From positions 850,063 through 855,142 of the forward strand of contig CP070688.1 in the NCBI GenBank assembly GCA_020353135.1: 5,080 nt of DNA, given 5' to 3'. The stretch is from Chloroflexota bacterium (GTDB lineage: Bacteria > Chloroflexota > Anaerolineae > Promineifilales > Promineifilaceae). This document shows, in pieces, positions 1-5,080 of the stretch. The notes under the pieces are model-generated. The model saw only the letters and a list, made by a program, of their open reading frames with translations. It ran no database searches and was not told the DNA's origin. Each line of letters begins with the position of its first letter. Positions within the stretch are counted from its first letter, which is position 1. Made by a program: the position numbers and the translations under genes.

Positions 1-323
1 ACTCGCTGACCGGCCGATACGCGGGCCATTTTGCTCACAGATTCCCACTTGCCGTCAGGGCTCCACACTTCGACAAGACCCTCTACGACCTCGACAGTGG
101 CCGTCTCCGCGTCGCTCACGCCTGCACCATTCAGCCATAGGCCAAGCAGTAGGACACAAAAAAGCAGTCCGGCAATGCCAACTGGACTCACGGCCCGGAC
201 GGCGAGCAGCCTCCTTTGAGGCGCTACCGGCGATAGCGCTTGCAGTTTTTCGCCTAACGCGAGGCGACTTTCCTGAATCAGCGCGATGCATCGGGCAAGA
301 ACGTATGCAACTTTATCAAACAT
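1..323 (-). CDS. FecR-like single-pass membrane protein, partial (C-terminus beyond left edge)
   Basis: The frame is open from the ATG at 323 down to position 1 (107 full codons) and leaves the window without a stop. A GGGAGG ribosome binding site (329-334 on the complement) lies 5 nt before the ATG, which fixes the start. Residues 1-45 are a basic, probably cytoplasmic segment; residues ~49-64 (GIAGLLFCVLLLGLWL) form one membrane helix; from ~75 the motif TVEVVEGLVEVWSPDGKW, then VSAGQR, matches the opening of a FecR domain. The large protein at 1259-3766 has the equivalent AAVEAVQGIVEVQNGEGEW and VTEGQRV. The first 30 residues also align without gaps with that protein (VLARCIALIQESRL against VLAECIEAIEQGRL), so the two are paralogs. 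This copy lacks the segment with the SPEFR...LL motif before the helix, and no sigma factor gene lies immediately upstream. The likely role is envelope sensing or sigma control; the missing part could also carry DUF5666-like repeats. The family call is fairly secure, the function inferred. Confidence 0.8.
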   Translation of the reverse strand, partial: MFDKVAYVLARCIALIQESRLALGEKLQALSPVAPQRRLLAVRAVSPVGIAGLLFCVLLLGLWLNGAGVSDAETATVEVVEGLVEVWSPDGKWESVSKMARVSAGQR

Positions 324-453
324 GAGAACCTCCCTATATCCTCTAAGTAAGCAGATAGCGCAGAGAATTTCTGCCAACACTTATAAAGACGAAAAGAAAG
401 GCAAAATGTGACGGCATTGCAAAAAAATACGGGGTTGACCACATCGACCGGAG

Positions 454-468
454 ATCAACTCAGTTGAT
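454..468. promoter_or_regulatory. Perfect 7-1-7 palindrome, candidate operator
   Basis: ATCAACT, a single C, then AGTTGAT form an exact inverted repeat. It is roughly central between the two divergent genes (131 bp from the left start codon, 237 bp from the right one). Its length and symmetry suit a dimeric DNA-binding regulator. It is too short and lacks the T-run expected of a terminator. No regulator can be named from the sequence, and a chance palindrome is possible. Confidence 0.35.
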
Positions 469-618
469 TGACGCTGCCTGGAGCTTTGGCCCGATCTCCT
501 GCGCACGGGTTAAATTGTCTCTTTCTTGGGATAGGTAACTGTTTCGGCCTGGGAAAGCGGAAACGGCGACTCATCCGGCATTAATGTTTGTGAAGAACCG
601 GGGCCAGGCAGTTTCCAA

Positions 619-648
619 TTCGCACCGTCTTTTGCGGTACACTAATAT
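619..648 (+). promoter_or_regulatory. Weak candidate promoter for the sigma factor gene
   Basis: TTCGCA (619-624) and TAATAT (643-648) are 18 bp apart and each matches the sigma70 hexamers at four of six positions. An overlapping TACACT (638-643) is an alternative -10. The expected transcript would start near 655, leaving a leader of about 50 nt. The gene may instead be transcribed from an autoregulated ECF promoter that I could not recognise. Confidence 0.25.
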
Positions 649-705
649 CGTCACGTTTGGCCGACGAATTCGTCATTACCATATAGAAAGCAACTGCGCG
701 GTTTT

Positions 706-1266
706 ATGAACGAACATCAGGTACAGGATGCTCAATTACTAACGCGAGCGCTGGCTGGCGATGCGGCCGCCTTCGGCGATCTTTATGAACGCTACCTGGA
801 CGCCATCTATCACTATGTTTTTTATCGGGTGGGCGGCCGCGAAGAGGCGGAAGATCTGACCGAAGCGATTTTCCTGCGCGTCTGGCAGGCTCTAGATAAA
901 AATCCGCCACGCGAGGCGCCATTTCGCCTTTGGCTCTATCGCATCGCCCATAATGTGATTGTAGATCATTACCGAAAACGCAAGGACCTGTTAAGTCTGG
1001 AAGCCGCCGCGTTTATTCAGGATCCAGAAGAGGGTCCAGAAGCTTCCGTAACACGCCGGGAGCGCGCCGATATGCTCAAACGAAAGATGCTGCTGTTAAA
1101 GGAAGACCACCAGCAGGTGTTGACATGCCGCTTTATCGTTGGCCTCAGCCATGCGGAGACGGCGGTCATCATGAGTCGGACTGAAGAAGCTGTGCGCGCC
1201 CTGCAATACCGGGCCATTGTTGCCTTGCGTAACCTATTCATTATTCAGGAAGATATCCATGTCTGA
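706..1266 (+). CDS. ECF-type (sigma70 family) RNA polymerase sigma factor
   Basis: This 186-residue protein has the size and two-domain plan of extracytoplasmic-function sigma factors. Region 2 spans about 20-92: AFGDLYERYLDAIYHYVFYR, then EEAEDLTEAIFLRVWQAL, then FRLWLYRIAHNVIVDHYRKR, the part that binds core polymerase and reads the -10 element. After an acidic linker (about 95-125), region 4 (about 126-178) has the helix-turn-helix series LLLKEDHQQVLTCRFIVGLS, AETAVIMSRTEEAVRALQYR, expected to read the -35. No region 1.1 or region 3 is present, as is usual for ECF factors. The start at 706 gives the right N-terminal length, but only a weak GAAAG lies upstream (about 15 nt away), so initiation may be inefficient. 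The last eight bases overlap the start of the next gene, a strong sign that the two are translated together and that the neighbour controls this factor. The ECF subgroup and target promoters cannot be assigned by eye. Confidence 0.93.
   Translation: MNEHQVQDAQLLTRALAGDAAAFGDLYERYLDAIYHYVFYRVGGREEAEDLTEAIFLRVWQALDKNPPREAPFRLWLYRIAHNVIVDHYRKRKDLLSLEAAAFIQDPEEGPEASVTRRERADMLKRKMLLLKEDHQQVLTCRFIVGLSHAETAVIMSRTEEAVRALQYRAIVALRNLFIIQEDIHV
1247..1252 (+). promoter_or_regulatory. Ribosome binding site that sets the start of the large FecR/DUF5666 gene
   Basis: AGGAAG inside the 3' end of the sigma factor gene lies 6 nt before the ATG at 1259. It favours that ATG over the upstream in-frame TTG at 1217, which has no such site and would add 14 residues absent from the paralog at the left edge. 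Confidence 0.75.
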
Positions 1267-3766
1267 AGAACTCTCGCGCGTACTGGCGGAGTGTATCGAG
1301 GCGATTGAACAAGGCCGTCTCACTGTAGACGAATGTCTGGACGCCTATCCAAGCTACCGGGTCGAACTAAGCGAGCTGTTGTCGGTGGCTTTGGGGGTGC
1401 GGGCAGTGCCTGCCGTCTATGCGTCGCCTGAATTTCGGCAAAAGGCTCGAGTGCAACTGCTGGCAAAACTACCGCCCCGAGCGACCGACTCTAACGGTCG
1501 AGTCTCCGACCACGCTCTTTCCGGGACCTTTGTTGTCTGGTCGGCCCTCGCTCAGCGACTGCAATCCACGAGGCAGAGGGCAGCTCTTTGGTGGCCTGGA
1601 CCATCTTGGCCTCGGCCGGCGCTGGCAGCCGCCGTCGTTTTGCTTTTTGTCGTTATTCTGTTGTCCACTTTGTGGTTGCGGGGGCGAAGTCCAGCCACTC
1701 AAGAAAGTATGGTTGTACAAGAAAGCCCGGCCACGCCGGCAATGGAAACGATGGTCTCCGAGGCCGGAACAGAAGCGACGATAGAAGAGCGGCCCTCTGA
1801 ACCCGGCCTTGCAGTTGCTGATACTTCGGAGAAAGCGGTCGGGGTCATACCCCCTGATGAAGACTTCCAAGCCCTGATGCCATTCATCGCTGCTCCTTTG
1901 AATTTCAATGCCCGGACGGCCGCTGTAGAAGCGGTGCAGGGCATCGTCGAAGTACAAAACGGCGAGGGGGAATGGCTGGCTGTTAACCAGGCCGCTGCCG
2001 TTACCGAGGGTCAACGGGTGCGCACCGGCGCCTTCTCCGGCGCCACGATAACCTTTTACGATGGTAGTCAGGCTTCTCTGGGATCGAATACTGAAGTCTC
2101 CCTGGACCAGGTGGATGCGTTGCGGCCGGAAGACGGTATTCGAACTGTGGTGATGACCCAGTGGGCGGGAGAGAGCGAGCACTTCGTCGATTTTCGGAAT
2201 GATTCCGGTTCTCGTTATGAGGTGCGGTCAACCAACGGGTCCGGCCGGGCCCGGGGCACGGTTTTCCAAGTTATTGTGACGCCAGAACATCTGACCCAAT
2301 ACATCGTCGCTGAGGGGCGCGTAGACGTCACTCATTTGAATGTGACCGTCGTGGTCACGGCCGGGCACGTCTCGTTTGTTGAACCCGAAGAACCGCCCAG
2401 CCAACCCTACTTCACCGTTTCTGGCCAGGGCGAAGTCACCGCCATGGGCGAAACCTGGACCATCGGCGGCCAATCGTTTGCGACGACCGATGGAACGGTC
2501 GTAACGGGCGATCCGCAGATAGGAGACATCGTATCTGTTTACGGTTATATGTTGCCCGATGGCACGTTGGTGGCGACGCACATCATCCTTCGCCATCAAA
2601 CGCCGGTCAATCATTTCTCGCTTACCGGCTTGGTGGAGAGCGTTGGCGCCGACGAATGGACTGTTGCCGGGCGGGCAATTGCCGTGAATGACGAGACGGT
2701 CATAGACGAAGCAGTGGTCGTCGGCGATCTGGCCCGGGTACAGGGCATCATTTTGGCCGACGATGGTTTGCTGCTGGCCCAGCGCATAGACCGGGTCGAC
2801 GAGACGCTTCCTTTTGAGTTTGTCGGCGTGGTGAATAGCATCGCCGCGAGCGTCTGGAACATTTCCGGTTTGGATATAACCGTCGACGCCAATACGGTAA
2901 TAGAGGGCGATATTTCGGTTGGCGATGTGGTCCAGGTCGAAGGAGAGATACAGGCCGACGGCGCCTGGCTGGCCCATGTGATCCGCCTGCACGACGACGA
3001 CGCGGAATTTGAGTTCACAGGTCTGGTCGACAGCATCGATCCATGGCAGGTATCTGGTATTTCCTTCGAAACTGACGCCTATACCGATATCGACGGTGAC
3101 ATAGACGTTGGCGACCTGGTGCATGTCGAGGGTCAGATTCTGGCCGACGGTACCTGGCTGGCGACCGAGATCCAGTTGCTGTCTGATGACGATCTGACTT
3201 TTGCCTTTATCGGTCTGGTCGACAGCATCGATCCATGGATTGTCAGCGGCGTTTCGCTAACTGTCGATGAAGACACGATCATAGATGATGATATCATGGT
3301 CGGCGATCTCGTCCGCGTAAGAGGTATTATCCTGTCAGACGGCGCGTTGCTGGCCACCCTGATCGAGCGCCTTGACGATGACGACGACCCGGCCGGTTGC
3401 TACACCGTGACGACGATAGTACTGAGCCTGAACGGCGACCAGGTGACATTGAAAGGGTTGCCGCCGCTTACCTTGTACGATGACGGCTTGGTGGATGGCG
3501 ATCTCACGCCCAATGCCATTGTCACCGTTTCCATCTGTCTATCCGGGGACGGCTCGATTACCATCATTAGCATCGTCGTCGTCATCGCGTATGTCCCCCC
3601 GAAACCTCCGGGTACTAAGCCTCCTCCGGAACCAGGGCCGGGCAACGGCGGAAACGTGACTATCTGCCATAAGCCAGGCACTCCGGCCGAACAAACGAAA
3701 ACCGTTCCCAGATCGGCTCTACATGGCCATTTGGGTCATGGAGACTTCCACGGTCCCTGCCGTTAG
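1259..3766 (+). CDS. Membrane-anchored FecR-domain / DUF5666-repeat protein, probable sensor and anti-sigma partner
   Basis: An 835-residue protein whose ATG overlaps the sigma factor stop (ATGTCTGA), implying translational coupling. Residues 1-~75 carry VLAECIEAIEQGRL and ASPEFRQKARVQLLAKL, resembling the DUF5667-type segments of ECF anti-sigma partners. One membrane helix follows (~120-140, ALAAAVVLLFVVILLSTLWL), then an acidic Ser/Thr/Pro-rich spacer. A FecR domain occupies ~222-376 (AAVEAVQGIVEV, GQRVRTGAFSGATITFYDGS, VRSTNGSGRARGTVFQVIV, YIVAEGRVDV). Five DUF5666-like repeats cover ~384-706, with a degenerate sixth to ~775. Next come a Pro/Gly linker (~779-798) and a tail with TICHKPGTPAEQ and HGHLGHGDF...GPC. 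There is no signal peptide; the single helix suggests N-terminus in, repeats out. Inferred role: an extracytoplasmic sensor that holds or releases the sigma factor. Direct sigma binding is not proven by sequence, and a structural or adhesive envelope role for the repeats is possible. Confidence 0.85.
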   Translation: MSEELSRVLAECIEAIEQGRLTVDECLDAYPSYRVELSELLSVALGVRAVPAVYASPEFRQKARVQLLAKLPPRATDSNGRVSDHALSGTFVVWSALAQRLQSTRQRAALWWPGPSWPRPALAAAVVLLFVVILLSTLWLRGRSPATQESMVVQESPATPAMETMVSEAGTEATIEERPSEPGLAVADTSEKAVGVIPPDEDFQALMPFIAAPLNFNARTAAVEAVQGIVEVQNGEGEWLAVNQAAAVTEGQRVRTGAFSGATITFYDGSQASLGSNTEVSLDQVDALRPEDGIRTVVMTQWAGESEHFVDFRNDSGSRYEVRSTNGSGRARGTVFQVIVTPEHLTQYIVAEGRVDVTHLNVTVVVTAGHVSFVEPEEPPSQPYFTVSGQGEVTAMGETWTIGGQSFATTDGTVVTGDPQIGDIVSVYGYMLPDGTLVATHIILRHQTPVNHFSLTGLVESVGADEWTVAGRAIAVNDETVIDEAVVVGDLARVQGIILADDGLLLAQRIDRVDETLPFEFVGVVNSIAASVWNISGLDITVDANTVIEGDISVGDVVQVEGEIQADGAWLAHVIRLHDDDAEFEFTGLVDSIDPWQVSGISFETDAYTDIDGDIDVGDLVHVEGQILADGTWLATEIQLLSDDDLTFAFIGLVDSIDPWIVSGVSLTVDEDTIIDDDIMVGDLVRVRGIILSDGALLATLIERLDDDDDPAGCYTVTTIVLSLNGDQVTLKGLPPLTLYDDGLVDGDLTPNAIVTVSICLSGDGSITIISIVVVIAYVPPKPPGTKPPPEPGPGNGGNVTICHKPGTPAEQTKTVPRSALHGHLGHGDFHGPCR
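3020..3046 (+). repeat. 27-bp direct repeat, copy 1
   Basis: This begins the fourth DUF5666-like unit and encodes GLVDSIDPW. It is identical base for base to 3212-3238. The 192-bp offset equals one 64-codon protein repeat. Confidence 0.9.
3212..3238 (+). repeat. 27-bp direct repeat, copy 2
   Basis: Exact copy of 3020-3046 at the start of the fifth DUF5666-like unit, in the same reading frame. Synonymous positions are conserved too, which points to recent unit duplication or gene conversion rather than protein-level selection alone. Confidence 0.9.
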
Positions 3767-3828
3767 CGAACCTGGTTCGTTAGCGAACCTGGTTAGGTAG
3801 CGTCCCAGGTTCGGTAGCGACCCAGGTT
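3761..3828. repeat. Four tandem 17-bp repeats spanning the stop codon
   Basis: Units run 3761-3777, 3778-3794, 3795-3811 and 3812-3828. The first two are identical (CGTTAGCGAACCTGGTT); the third (AGGTAGCGTCCCAGGTT) and fourth (CGGTAGCGACCCAGGTT) share GTAGCG and the GGTT end. The TAG stop of the FecR/DUF5666 gene (3764-3766) lies inside the first unit. Units one and two contain the self-complementary AACC-T-GGTT; in three and four the core reads CCCAGG, so the halves of the array can pair. It may belong to a dispersed intergenic repeat family; one copy in one window cannot show that. Confidence 0.85.
3784..3813. terminator. Hairpin between convergent genes, possible bidirectional terminator
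   Basis: CGAACCTGG (3784-3792) and CCAGGTTCG (3805-3813) are perfect 9-bp complements around a 12-nt loop. A competing hairpin is GGTTCG (3774-3779), TTAG loop, CGAACC (3784-3789). The position between two convergent genes (ends at 3766 and 3863) suits a bidirectional terminator. No T-tract follows on either strand, so classic intrinsic termination is uncertain; transcript end protection is another option. Confidence 0.4.
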
Positions 3829-3862
3829 TGGCGAAGAGCCAGATTGTCAGGACTCTGCCGTT

Positions 3863-4612
3863 CTATGACGGCTGGTCAGTGCCCGGCCATTGCCAGCACT
3901 TGAGTTGCCACTCGCGTTTGTTCACGGCCAGGGCCGCGAAATAGGGGGGGCCAGGTTCTAGCTGGCGCAACGTCCATTGACCGGCCGGACGAGCCTCATC
4001 GCCTGTATTCAGCCATACCTGGGGCCCGTCTGAACTGTAGGACACGCTGAAACTGTCTAGCCCTAAGGACAAGCCCATTCCGGTGCCCTTCAGGTAGGCT
4101 TCCTTGCAGGTCCAAAGCCCGAAAAAGGCGGCGTCTTGTTTTGCTGGCGGCAATTCACGCAGCGCGGCCGCTTCAGCTGGCGTGAAAAAACGCTCGGCGA
4201 GATCCGCATGGGCTACGTTCTCCCGTTGACGCTCGACGTCGACGCCCACTTCGTTTTCTAAAGTGATGGCCACCAGGGCCACATCCCCGGAGTGAGCCAC
4301 GTTGAATTGTACGTCGCTCTGGTTGAGGCCGGGCGCGATAGACGGCTTGCCATGTTGGCCGAGGACGAATTGCAGCTGGCGGGGCGCCATATCGAGGTAG
4401 CGCCCGATGATATCCCTCAGAGCCGCCCACCGGACGACAAAGCGGCGACGGTCGCGGTTGAAGTGATAACGCGCTGCCCGTTCTAACTCTTCAGGTGATA
4501 GGGTTTGCCGCAGTCGCTGCAAAGCTGGTCCCGGAAGATCAAGAGCTGCGCGCCAGACATGGACCTCGTCAGGGGACAATAGGACGGTCGCCGGCGGTCG
4601 ATTCCACTTCAT
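3863..4612 (-). CDS. 4'-phosphopantetheinyl transferase, Sfp/HetI/Gsp type
   Basis: This 249-residue protein transfers the 4'-phosphopantetheine arm of coenzyme A to a serine of acyl or peptidyl carrier proteins. The family motifs are all visible: QHGKPSI (~86-92), FNVAHSGD (103-110), GVDVE (123-127) with the Mg2+ ligand Asp125, and WTCKEAYLKGTGMGL (167-181) with the catalytic/metal Glu171 and the lysines that contact CoA. Length is normal for the broad-specificity Sfp group used in polyketide, nonribosomal peptide and heterocyst glycolipid synthesis, and about twice an AcpS subunit. The ATG at 4612 lacks a clear ribosome binding site, so the start is less certain than the domain, though the N-terminus has normal length. 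It is convergent with the FecR/DUF5666 gene and divergent from the acyl-AMP ligase remnant at 4701, which fits a secondary-metabolite or lipid biosynthesis border. Its carrier-protein partner lies outside the window. Confidence 0.93.
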   Translation of the reverse strand: MKWNRPPATVLLSPDEVHVWRAALDLPGPALQRLRQTLSPEELERAARYHFNRDRRRFVVRWAALRDIIGRYLDMAPRQLQFVLGQHGKPSIAPGLNQSDVQFNVAHSGDVALVAITLENEVGVDVERQRENVAHADLAERFFTPAEAAALRELPPAKQDAAFFGLWTCKEAYLKGTGMGLSLGLDSFSVSYSSDGPQVWLNTGDEARPAGQWTLRQLEPGPPYFAALAVNKREWQLKCWQWPGTDQPS

Positions 4613-4639
4613 AGGTTGCCGAAAAACTCACTTTGGCTA

Positions 4640-4668
4640 TTGAGATCCTTGGTCAAAGAAATTATAAT
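4640..4668 (+). promoter_or_regulatory. Near-consensus sigma70 promoter toward the right-hand genes
   Basis: TTGAGA (4640-4645), a 17-bp spacer and a perfect TATAAT (4663-4668) form the best promoter in the window. Transcription should begin near 4675, about 26 nt before the GTG at 4701. The -10 lies within ATTATAAT (4661-4668), which is self-complementary, so a TATAAT also reads leftward toward the phosphopantetheinyl transferase gene, but no good leftward -35 is present. Confidence 0.6.
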
Positions 4669-4700
4669 GGCAAATGGGTTGGGATAAGTAATTTAGGAGC

Positions 4701-4988
4701 GTGTCATCCGACGGGATCGTATCGGATGGGCCGCCGAAGGGGATCGGGCGTATAAGTGGCCAGCCGGGGAGCCTGGTGGAGCTGCTCCAGCGTTGTGTCA
4801 GCCTGTCTGATGAGAGCCACGCCTTTACGTTTCTAGAAAGTGGGCAAGGGCGCCAGATCACGATGAGTTACCGTGGTTTGGACGAGTGGGCCGGATCCCT
4901 TATTTTGCTTACGTATTGTGCGCTCGCCAGATCACCACGCAGCCTATCCCTCCTTTTCGCGCTTGATCTGCGCGATCCAGACCACTAG
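4701..4988 (+). pseudogene. Fatty-acyl-AMP ligase N-terminal fragment (probable remnant)
   Basis: Of the 95 codons from the GTG at 4701, residues ~24-67 (SLVELLQRCVSLSDESHAFT, FLESGQ, ITMSYRGLDEWAGSL) resemble the extreme N-terminus of fatty-acyl-AMP ligases, the long-chain adenylating enzymes that load lipids onto carrier proteins. After about 4900 the similarity stops; the last 28 residues (ILLTYCALARSPRS...) look unrelated and a TAG at 4986 ends the frame. Neither other forward frame beyond 4900 restores ligase-like sequence, so a simple one-base frameshift is unlikely; an internal deletion or rearrangement fits better. A normal ligase has roughly 580 residues with AMP-binding motifs, none of which is here. 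AGGAG (4695-4699) is only 1 nt from the GTG, an unusually tight spacing; GTG at 4776 is an alternative start. It could also be a genuine short ORF, so the pseudogene call is moderate. Confidence 0.5.
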
Positions 4989-5021
4989 GTTGTAGCTTAT
5001 ATCACTCGGGAGGATCCGATC

Positions 5022-5080
5022 ATGGGGAATATAGACGATAATCTGAGCACCTTCTCGGAAGGTATGACTGCGGGTCAGAC
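5022..5080 (+). CDS. Start of an unidentified gene, cut by the right edge
   Basis: An ATG at 5022 follows GGGAGG (5008-5013) with an 8-nt gap, a strong translation start, and the frame stays open to the window end (19 full codons beginning MGNIDDNLSTFSEG). It starts 33 nt after the stop of the ligase-like fragment, so both could be read from the promoter at 4640-4668. The visible residues are too few to assign a family; a gene of a polyketide/nonribosomal peptide locus is only a guess from context. Confidence 0.55.
   Translation, partial: MGNIDDNLSTFSEGMTAGQ

Larger units (their letters stand above)
324..705. other. Divergent intergenic region between the two FecR-type loci
   Basis: About 380 bases without a credible gene separate the leftward FecR-like gene from the rightward sigma factor gene, so promoters for both should lie here. 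The part near 370-430 is purine/AT-rich on the plus strand and ends in a run of seven A. A perfect 15-bp palindrome sits at 454-468. On the minus strand a TATAAG box (complement of about 382-387) could be a -10 for the left gene, but I find no good -35 for it. A short hairpin with arms GTTTC (541-545) and GAAAC (560-564) is too weak to call a riboswitch. I found no clear bipartite ECF promoter (GGAAC-type -35 with a matching -10) shared by the two sides. Confidence 0.6.
2408..3592 (+). repeat. Tandem DUF5666-like repeat coding array (five clear units plus one degenerate)
   Basis: Each unit of about 64-66 codons follows the pattern FxFxGxV.SI, W.VSG, .TVD..T.I....VGD.V.V.G.I..DG.LLA..I. The conserved early glycines fall at residues 391, 457, 523, 588 and 652, giving spacings of 66, 66, 65 and 64. 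The unit near residues 713-775 (YTVTTIVLSLNGDQVTLKGL) keeps the strand pattern but has lost most signature residues. The small all-beta fold and family name come from established knowledge of DUF5666; the ligand is unknown. Acidic linkers (HDDDAE, SDDDLT, DDDDDP) join the later units. Confidence 0.8.

Noticed and set aside
31..219. 62-codon plus-strand ORF at the left edge
   Set aside because: It is antisense to the partial FecR-like gene, which has a ribosome binding site, membrane helix and a paralog in the window; the ORF is Ser/Thr/Pro-rich noise.
541..600. Possible riboswitch leader upstream of the sigma factor
   Set aside because: Only a 5-bp stem (541-545 with 560-564) is visible and no known aptamer core could be matched.
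1217..1258. Upstream TTG start for the FecR/DUF5666 gene (14 extra residues)
   Set aside because: The ATG at 1259 has AGGAAG 6 nt upstream, and the gapless alignment with the left paralog begins at that Met.
1469..2182. 237-codon open frame on the minus strand
   Set aside because: Antisense to the N-terminal half of the same gene, with low-complexity Arg/Ser/Pro composition and no motif.
2228..3124. 298-codon open frame on the minus strand
   Set aside because: It lies wholly inside the FecR/DUF5666 gene, has no recognisable domain, and arises from the biased codon use of the repeats on the other strand; the plus-strand protein has clear domains.
3761..3828. CRISPR-like array
   Set aside because: The 17-bp units are head to tail with no spacers, only four copies are present and no cas gene is nearby.
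4900..4988. Simple frameshift in an otherwise intact acyl-AMP ligase
   Set aside because: I translated the other two forward frames past 4900; both stop within the region and neither shows ligase-like sequence.

Overview
The window looks like bacterial chromosome, most likely from a Chloroflexota-type bacterium. That assignment is an inference from gene style: an ECF sigma factor coupled to a large membrane-anchored FecR/DUF5666 protein whose N-terminus resembles the anti-sigma DUF5667 type, next to a phosphopantetheinyl transferase. No rRNA or other phylogenetic marker is present. I see no tRNA, rRNA, CRISPR array or complete mobile element.

Layout. (1) Positions 1-323, minus strand: the 5' part of a gene for a small membrane protein that begins a FecR-like domain and runs off the left edge. 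(2) 324-705: a divergent intergenic region with a 15-bp palindrome and only weak promoter candidates. (3) 706-1266 and 1259-3766, plus strand: an ECF sigma factor overlapping by 8 bp an 835-residue single-pass membrane protein. Its order is a cytoplasmic N-terminal segment with an anti-sigma look, one membrane helix, a FecR domain, five DUF5666-like repeats plus a degenerate sixth, a proline-rich linker and a Cys/His-rich tail. (4) 3761-3828: four 17-bp tandem repeats that include the stop codon of that gene and can form hairpins between two convergent genes. (5) 3863-4612, minus strand: a complete Sfp-type 4'-phosphopantetheinyl transferase. (6) 4640-4668: a near-consensus sigma70 promoter reading rightward into 4701-4988, an ORF whose first part resembles the extreme N-terminus of a fatty-acyl-AMP ligase and whose remainder does not. 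(7) 5022-5080: the first codons of another gene with a good ribosome binding site, cut by the right edge.

How the genes work together (inference). The sigma factor and the large membrane protein form a translationally coupled regulator/sensor pair, with an extracytoplasmic repeat-rich sensor region joined in one chain to a cytoplasmic sigma-binding segment. The divergent gene at the left edge encodes a protein that aligns with the large one both at its first ~30 residues and at the start of the FecR domain, so it is a paralog and possibly a second member of the same regulatory circuit. The right third has a different theme: a carrier-protein activating enzyme beside a remnant of a lipid-activating ligase, which suggests the edge of a polyketide/nonribosomal peptide or lipopeptide locus, perhaps partly decayed.
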